This document shows positions 33,822-38,293 of a stretch of DNA of 38,293 nt, piece by piece; the first letter of the stretch is position 1, and the number at the start of each line of letters is the position of its first letter. The DNA is taken from assembly GCA_003552125.1 (NCBI GenBank), contig PUON01000001.1:1-38293 (forward strand). The letters are read 5' to 3'. Source of the DNA: Dehalococcoidia bacterium (lineage in GTDB: Bacteria > Chloroflexota > Dehalococcoidia > GIF9 > AB-539-J10). The notes beneath the pieces were generated by a model, which made no database searches, was not told the DNA's origin, and saw only the letters and a program-made list of their open reading frames with translations. The position numbers and the translations under genes are program-made.

Positions 33822-34100
33822 ATGGATTCTCAGGAGAGACAAGAGAACGAGAGCTCGCCAGGCGAGAGTCTTCGCCAGCTATTTGCAGCCCTTGGGGATG
33901 CATTCGGCGAGGTCTTTAACGATCCCGAGTTGAAGGTCAAGGCGAAAGATCTGGGCGACGCGGCTGCCGATTCGGCACAACACCTGGGTCGTCGGTTCAG
34001 AAATGAGGAAGTACGCGAACGTTTCCGTAAGGCCGGCGAAGCAGCCGAAGAGTTTGGCCGCAGCGTCGCCGACAGACTCAAGTCCGATCGCGAACCCTAG
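33822..34100 (+). CDS. small helical repeat protein, 92 aa
   Basis: I recognise no named family. The 92-residue, charged, Cys-free protein is largely helical and holds two similar stretches: KAKDLGDAAADSAQHLG (39-55) and RKAGEAAEEFGRSVADRL (68-85), each an Ala/Gly-Asp/Glu amphipathic pattern. No TM or signal peptide is seen. It lies 56 nt after the universal stress gene on the same strand, so a stress-linked role is possible but unproven. No strong SD precedes the ATG at 33822. Confidence 0.65.
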   Translation: MDSQERQENESSPGESLRQLFAALGDAFGEVFNDPELKVKAKDLGDAAADSAQHLGRRFRNEEVRERFRKAGEAAEEFGRSVADRLKSDREP

Positions 34101-34211
34101 TGCACACGGTAGGCACGATGCCCGACTGTTCAAGCACGTACGCCTCTGGCCTAATGCCGGACTGGTCGCATATCTCGTCGGCTCGCTCTCCCGTTCGATG
34201 CCATCTTGACG

Positions 34212-34217
34212 TATAAT
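34212..34217 (+). promoter_or_regulatory. -10 element before the Fe-alcohol dehydrogenase gene
   Basis: A perfect TATAAT (34212-34217) predicts a start near 34224 and a leader of about 55 nt. The -35 at 17 nt is poor. CCTGC/GCAGG form a small hairpin in the leader. Confidence 0.45.
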
Positions 34218-34279
34218 GGCCCTGCCACGCAGCGGCGCAGGTTGAGCGTCGTCGCCGGATAACACATTTTGGAGGAATG

Positions 34280-35461
34280 ATGTTCAGCACCTTTCCATTC
34301 AGGACTGCCAAGAAGATACTGTTCGGGACCGGGACCATAGACCAGGTCGGCACCGAACTCAAGGCGTCGGGCGCCACCAACGCAGCCATCGTTACGGACA
34401 GAGTTATCACCGAGGCAGGTTGGGTGGCCAAGGTACAGGCTGCCCTTCATGCCGCGGGCATGAAGTCGCAAATCTGGGATGGCTCGCAAGCCGAACCATC
34501 AGTTGAGGTCGGCGAAGAGGCCATCGGCTTTGTACGGAGCGGTGGCTTCGACAGCATCGTTGGCCTCGGGGGAGGCAGCGCCTTGGACATTGCCAAGGGA
34601 GCCGCTGTCGGCCTGACGAATGAAGGTAACATCATGGGATGGATCAAGGAGGGTTTCGGCAAGCCGCTCGCGCCCATGGCGCTGTGCCCCACCACGGCGG
34701 GGACCGGCAGCGAAGTTTCGGACACAGCCGTCTTCGCCACTCCCGAGCTCAAAGTAGGATTGGTCAGCTCAATGCTGTACCCCGATGTCGCCATAGTAGA
34801 CCCCGCCCTGACCGTTTCCATGCCCGGCCCGGTGACTGCAAACACCGGCATCGATGCCCTGTGTCACGCGATTGAGGGATATCAGTCGATTCAGGCCAAC
34901 CCGCTCACGGATGCCCTCGCGCTCGAATCAATGAGACTGGTGAACCTGTATCTGAGGCGAGCGTACTGCAAGGGCAGTGACATTGAAGCGCGTGAAGGAA
35001 TGGCACTTGCATCGCTACTTGCGGGGATCGTCATGGGCAATGCAGACACCACTATCGGCCACGCATGCGGCTACGCTTACGTGTACCCCGCTACAAACCT
35101 GCATTTCAGCCACGGTCATGCCATAGCCATCACGTTCCCCTATGTCATGGAGTACAATGCACTGGCACAGTTCGAGAAGCATGCCATGATCGCGGAGGTG
35201 CTCGGCGAGGAGACAGAGGGACTGCCGTTGCGCGATGCCGCCTATCTTGCGCCGATCGCATTCAAGAAGCTGATGGAAGACCTCGGTCTTCCGCTCTCGC
35301 TTGAGGAGGTTGGCGTCACCGCGGACATGATCCCAATGATCGCCCACAACGTACTCAAGAGCCCCAACCACTGCCGCCGCAACCCGCGGGAAGTGACCGA
35401 GGAAGGAATGATCGAGTTGTTCTCGCATGCGTTCGAAGGCACGCTGGCCTGGGAGGTATAG
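34280..35461 (+). CDS. iron-containing alcohol dehydrogenase
   Basis: The 393-residue enzyme belongs to the Fe-ADH family (NAD(P)-dependent, group III). GLGGGSALDIAKG (94-106) and TTAGTGSEVS are the nucleotide-site blocks. Metal ligands are expected in ALCHAIEGYQS and the C-terminal GHACGYAY...HFSHGHAIAI (His residues). Substrates range from small alcohols to butanol or lactaldehyde. Of two adjacent ATGs the second, at 34280, has better spacing (4 nt) to GGAGG; the first is at 34277. A strong terminator follows at 35475-35523. Confidence 0.88.
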   Translation: MFSTFPFRTAKKILFGTGTIDQVGTELKASGATNAAIVTDRVITEAGWVAKVQAALHAAGMKSQIWDGSQAEPSVEVGEEAIGFVRSGGFDSIVGLGGGSALDIAKGAAVGLTNEGNIMGWIKEGFGKPLAPMALCPTTAGTGSEVSDTAVFATPELKVGLVSSMLYPDVAIVDPALTVSMPGPVTANTGIDALCHAIEGYQSIQANPLTDALALESMRLVNLYLRRAYCKGSDIEAREGMALASLLAGIVMGNADTTIGHACGYAYVYPATNLHFSHGHAIAITFPYVMEYNALAQFEKHAMIAEVLGEETEGLPLRDAAYLAPIAFKKLMEDLGLPLSLEEVGVTADMIPMIAHNVLKSPNHCRRNPREVTEEGMIELFSHAFEGTLAWEV

Positions 35462-35474
35462 CCTAAGCGCCATG

Positions 35475-35523
35475 CAGGGCTGCGGTCCGCTGATCAGGCG
35501 GGACCGCGGCCCTGTTCTTTTTT
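35475..35523 (+). terminator. strong terminator of the Fe-ADH gene, inside the 3' end of mazG
   Basis: CAGGGCTGCGGTCC (35475-35488) pairs with GGACCGCGGCCCTG (35501-35514) over 14 bp with one G-U pair and a 12-nt loop, followed by TTCTTTTTT. The loop contains the mazG stop codon (35494-35496), and the U-run lies in mazG codons. Confidence 0.88.
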
Positions 35524-35916
35524 CGACTGCGCACGCAACTCGGTGTATTTACGATAGTTTCCCCGCACAATCTCCGATGGATACTTGGCTCGATTCTTCT
35601 CGAGTTTGCGACCGACAGTCGCGGCCACATCCAAGCCTGCAACCGAAGCAAGGTTCAGGCACAAGAGGATGACATCAGCCAGTTCCTCTCCAAGAAGCCG
35701 ATGCTTCTGTTCGTCCTCGAGCAGTGCGGGGATCTCGTGCTCCCTGACCCATTCAAACAGCTCCAGGAGCTCTCCTGCCTCTACGTTTATTGCAATAGCT
35801 ACATCCTTCGCGTTATGGTATTTGCCCCAGTCCCGTTCGTCCACGAACTCCTGTACCAGTCTCTTAAGCACCTCAATAGTGGTGATGTCATCCGATAGCA
35901 GTTGAGTTTCCGCCAT
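35494..35916 (-). CDS. MazG-type nucleotide pyrophosphohydrolase
   Basis: The 140-residue protein is a single-domain MazG/MazG-like dUTPase-fold enzyme that hydrolyses nucleoside triphosphates to monophosphates. NVEAGELLELFEW (E..ExxE) and ELADVILLCLNLA (EL.D) supply the four-helix metal site. GGAGG 7 nt before the ATG at 35916 fixes the start; the frame is open further upstream. It lies 85 nt after the DnaE2 gene on the same strand, so a nucleotide-pool sanitising role beside an error-prone polymerase is plausible but inferred. Its last codons overlap the terminator of the convergent Fe-ADH gene. Confidence 0.85.
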   Translation of the reverse strand: MAETQLLSDDITTIEVLKRLVQEFVDERDWGKYHNAKDVAIAINVEAGELLELFEWVREHEIPALLEDEQKHRLLGEELADVILLCLNLASVAGLDVAATVGRKLEKNRAKYPSEIVRGNYRKYTELRAQSKKEQGRGPA

Positions 35917-36001
35917 ATGGAGGCCTCCCTGCAGCCGCGTGGCGATGAATCGCCGATGGCGGCGCTGATGCCACTCACAGTAGAGTGAATTGACTGGCCT
36001 G

Positions 36002-38293
36002 TCAATGGGCGCGTGATGAAGGATACGTGCTACGGGCGGGCAGCGGTCTTTCACCACCGGGACGACAGGAGTGAATCACCTCCGCCTTTACATTGAGAAT
36101 ACCATCCCTCTTCTGCAGACTGCCCTCAATCATCAACACCGGGTTGAAGACACATACCTGCCTGTAACGCTGGTACACATCAGGACGAATTATCACATTG
36201 ATCGTGCCATCCTCGTCCTCCATGGTGATAAACGCGAACCCCTTGGCGGTGGGCGGGCGCTGCTTCATTATCACGTAGCCCGCAATCCTCAGAGCATCGC
36301 CATCGCTCAATCCTGCGAGGTCCGCGCTCTTCACCAACCCATGATCCTCCAGCTCCGCCCTTAGCACCTGCATCGGATGATGTGTGGTCGACATCTCCTG
36401 CACAGAATAGTCACACCTCATCTCCTCTACGGAACTCATCGCGGGCAACAGCACAGGGTCGCCGGACGACTGCAATGGCAGTTCCCCAGGCTGCTTCTTT
36501 CCCACGATTCCCAGTTGCCACAACAACTCCCTGCGCGGGTGCCCACAAAAATCGAACGCACCTGCGAGCACGAGATTCTCCACCGCACTGTCCGCCAATG
36601 CTGTACGAAGCGAGAAATTCTCAAGCGACAGGAATGCTCCCCGTTCACGCTCACTGACGATACGCTCGATCGTACGCTCCCCAATCTCCTTCACGTACCG
36701 GAAGCCAAGACGAATGGAGCCCGCCTGGATACGGCACGAGGCCTCGCTCAGGTTGGCGTCGACCGGCAGTACCCGGACACCATGTCGCTGTGCATCGTGG
36801 AGCACCACCTCCGGACGGTAGAAACCCATCGGCTGGTTATTGAGCAATGAGCAGTAGAACTCGACGGGGTAGTGGTATTTCAACCACGCGGACTGGTAGC
36901 AGATGAGGGCGAAGCCGGCAGCATGGCTCTTGCAGAACCCATACTGGGCGAAGCCCTCAAGCGAGGCAAATACCCTCGCTGCACTCGCGGCATCAACGCC
37001 AACGGCATAGGCACCTTGCATGAAACGCGCACGCAACTGCTCGATCGCCTCGACCGACCGCTTCCGGCTCATGGCCCGCCGCAGCCGGTCCGCCTCTCCG
37101 GGAGTGAAACCTGCCAGCGCAACCGCAGACTGGATAACCTGTTCCTGGAAGAGAATGACGCCAAGCGTCTCTCGAAGTATCGGCTCCAGCCTGGGATGGA
37201 GATAGGTTACCCTCTCAAGCCCGTTTCTCCTTCTTATGTAAGGATGCACCATGTTGCCCTGGATGGGCCCGGGTCTTATAATCGACACCTCCACCGTGAG
37301 GTCATCGATCGACCGCGGCCGCGTGCGCGGCAGCGTCTGCATCTGTGCCCGGCTCTCTATCTGAAAGACGCCAATAGTGTCGCAGCGGCATATCATGTCG
37401 TACACATTCGCATCGTCCTGCGACAACGCATCAAGGTCCAGCATCACTCCATGCTCCCGCTCCACAAGTACACGAGTCTCCTCCAGGAGCGAGAGCATTC
37501 TCAAGCCAAGAAGGTCTATCTTGATCAACCCGGCGTCAGCGACGCTGTCCTTATCCCACTGGCAGACCACCCGCCCGGGCATGGTCGCCCGTTCCAGTGG
37601 AACGATTTCACTCAGGGGACGGGAGGAGATGAGGATTCCGCCATTATGGATGGAAAGATGGCGAGGATAGTCCTCGAGTTGACGGCAGATGGTCAGGTAA
37701 TCCTGAAACGTGACTCTGCCGAAGTACGGGGTGAATTCCTCGATACCGCACAGTTCTTTCGTTATGTTGCGCGAGCCATATCCGGACCATGAGACCGATC
37801 TCGCCAATCGGTCAACCACATGAACCGGTATGTCGAGCACCTTGCCAACTTCGCGAAGGGCATTGCGCGACTGAAACGTGATGTACGTACACACCATCGC
37901 CGTGTGCTCCTGCCCGTACTGCTCATACACGTACCGAATGAGTTTCTCACGGTGGGCGGTGGACACGTCAATATCAATGTCGGGGATGGATGACATCTCT
38001 TCGTTCAGGAAACGACCGAGGAAGAGTCGGTTCCTGATAGGATCCACCTTCGTAATGCCAAGTACATAGGCGACGATGGAGTTCGCCGCAGAACCGCGCC
38101 CCTGGGCCGGGATGCCATGCCGTTCGGCGTACTCCATGATGTCCCGGACGATGAGGAAATAGCCAGAAAGTCCGAGCCTGGCGATGAGATCGAGTTCATG
38201 GGCGATCCGCGAGAACACCTCCTCCGTCATATCGCCATACCGACGGCGTACTCCCTCCCGGCATACGTACGCGAGATAGCTCTCCGCCGTCTC
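36002..38293 (-). CDS. dnaE2: DnaE2-type DNA polymerase III alpha (ImuC-like), N-terminus cut by window edge
   Basis: The visible 763 residues start in the polymerase core and are open to the right edge; the PHP domain is missing. Landmarks: GYFLIVRDIMEYA, GRGSAANSIVAYVLGIT, the catalytic PDIDID (104-109), LIKIDLLGLRMLS with the third Asp, IGVFQIESRAQMQ, RPGPIQGNMVHPYIRR, FQEQVI and FCKSHAAGFALICYQSAWLKYHYP. The C-terminal OB segment GYVIMKQRPPTAKGFAFITMEDEDG is typical of DnaE2/ImuC and separates it from the replicative DnaE1. DnaE2 works in SOS-linked error-prone synthesis with ImuA/ImuB, but neither is in the window. Confidence 0.88.
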   Translation of the reverse strand, partial: ETAESYLAYVCREGVRRRYGDMTEEVFSRIAHELDLIARLGLSGYFLIVRDIMEYAERHGIPAQGRGSAANSIVAYVLGITKVDPIRNRLFLGRFLNEEMSSIPDIDIDVSTAHREKLIRYVYEQYGQEHTAMVCTYITFQSRNALREVGKVLDIPVHVVDRLARSVSWSGYGSRNITKELCGIEEFTPYFGRVTFQDYLTICRQLEDYPRHLSIHNGGILISSRPLSEIVPLERATMPGRVVCQWDKDSVADAGLIKIDLLGLRMLSLLEETRVLVEREHGVMLDLDALSQDDANVYDMICRCDTIGVFQIESRAQMQTLPRTRPRSIDDLTVEVSIIRPGPIQGNMVHPYIRRRNGLERVTYLHPRLEPILRETLGVILFQEQVIQSAVALAGFTPGEADRLRRAMSRKRSVEAIEQLRARFMQGAYAVGVDAASAARVFASLEGFAQYGFCKSHAAGFALICYQSAWLKYHYPVEFYCSLLNNQPMGFYRPEVVLHDAQRHGVRVLPVDANLSEASCRIQAGSIRLGFRYVKEIGERTIERIVSERERGAFLSLENFSLRTALADSAVENLVLAGAFDFCGHPRRELLWQLGIVGKKQPGELPLQSSGDPVLLPAMSSVEEMRCDYSVQEMSTTHHPMQVLRAELEDHGLVKSADLAGLSDGDALRIAGYVIMKQRPPTAKGFAFITMEDEDGTINVIIRPDVYQRYRQVCVFNPVLMIEGSLQKRDGILNVKAEVIHSCRPGGERPLPARSTYPSSRAH

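Overview
The window is a contiguous piece of a bacterial chromosome, moderately GC-rich and densely coded on both strands, with strong GGAGG-type ribosome binding sites and several GTG/TTG starts. I see no rRNA, tRNA, CRISPR array, transposase or phage gene. The gene content (4Fe-4S proteins of the QueG/reductive-dehalogenase type, a DUF362 protein, an old-yellow-enzyme reductase, Fe-alcohol dehydrogenase, stand-alone ThiN and a PurM/HypE-like protein under a TPP riboswitch, TreT-like trehalose synthase, universal stress proteins) suggests a free-living, probably anaerobic or microaerophilic bacterium. Chloroflexota (Dehalococcoidia-like) is my best guess, but that is inference from gene content only.

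Layout. 1-3310 (minus): an operon of an MFS transporter, an overlapping 60-codon Cys-containing small ORF, a ferredoxin-like protein and a CNNM/DUF21 membrane protein. 3424-5251 (plus): promoter, TPP riboswitch with a terminator hairpin, a PurM/HypE-superfamily protein and ThiN. 5252-5667: a gene-free stretch with nested inverted repeats. 5668-8672 (plus): a membrane-domain/FAD (CrtI-like) fusion protein translationally coupled to a QueG-like 4Fe-4S protein. 8701-10059 (minus): a zinc-ribbon/TM/BACON-like/transglutaminase-like protein. 10060-10426: a gene-free stretch with a plus-strand promoter, a hairpin whose loop carries an anti-Shine-Dalgarno sequence and a strong terminator, together a candidate small RNA, plus the terminator of the next operon. 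10427-15648 (minus): sugar nucleotidyltransferase, TreT-like glycosyltransferase and two tandem HMGL-family carboligases. 15882-18080 (plus): fused OtsA-OtsB trehalose synthase/phosphatase. 18190-19234 (minus): universal stress protein and an orphan. 19511-20884 (plus): class III aminotransferase. 20918-24191 (minus): YjbQ, DUF362 protein, MATE transporter. 24329-24799 (plus) YfcE-type phosphoesterase; 24852-25712 (minus) MBL-fold hydrolase; 25924-29596 (plus) phosphotriesterase-family protein, UvrD-type helicase and an FN3 lipoprotein; 29688-30611 (minus) PanE; 30833-32005 (plus) a Fic protein with an eroded catalytic motif; 31981-33108 (minus) OYE-family reductase; 33310-35461 (plus) universal stress protein, a small repeat protein, Fe-ADH; 35494-38293 (minus) MazG and a DnaE2-type polymerase cut by the right edge.

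How genes work together. Three themes can be read: thiamine (riboswitch, PurM-like protein, ThiN, and possibly YjbQ far downstream), trehalose by two routes (NDP-glucose supply plus TreT, and OtsA/OtsB) and redox or electron-transfer proteins of unknown partners (ferredoxin-like, FAD-membrane fusion plus QueG-like, OYE, Fe-ADH). The observations I consider most worth testing are the candidate anti-SD small RNA at 10188-10285, the PurM/HypE-like protein under TPP control, the degenerate Fic protein, the FAD-membrane/QueG-like pair and the tandem HMGL enzymes.
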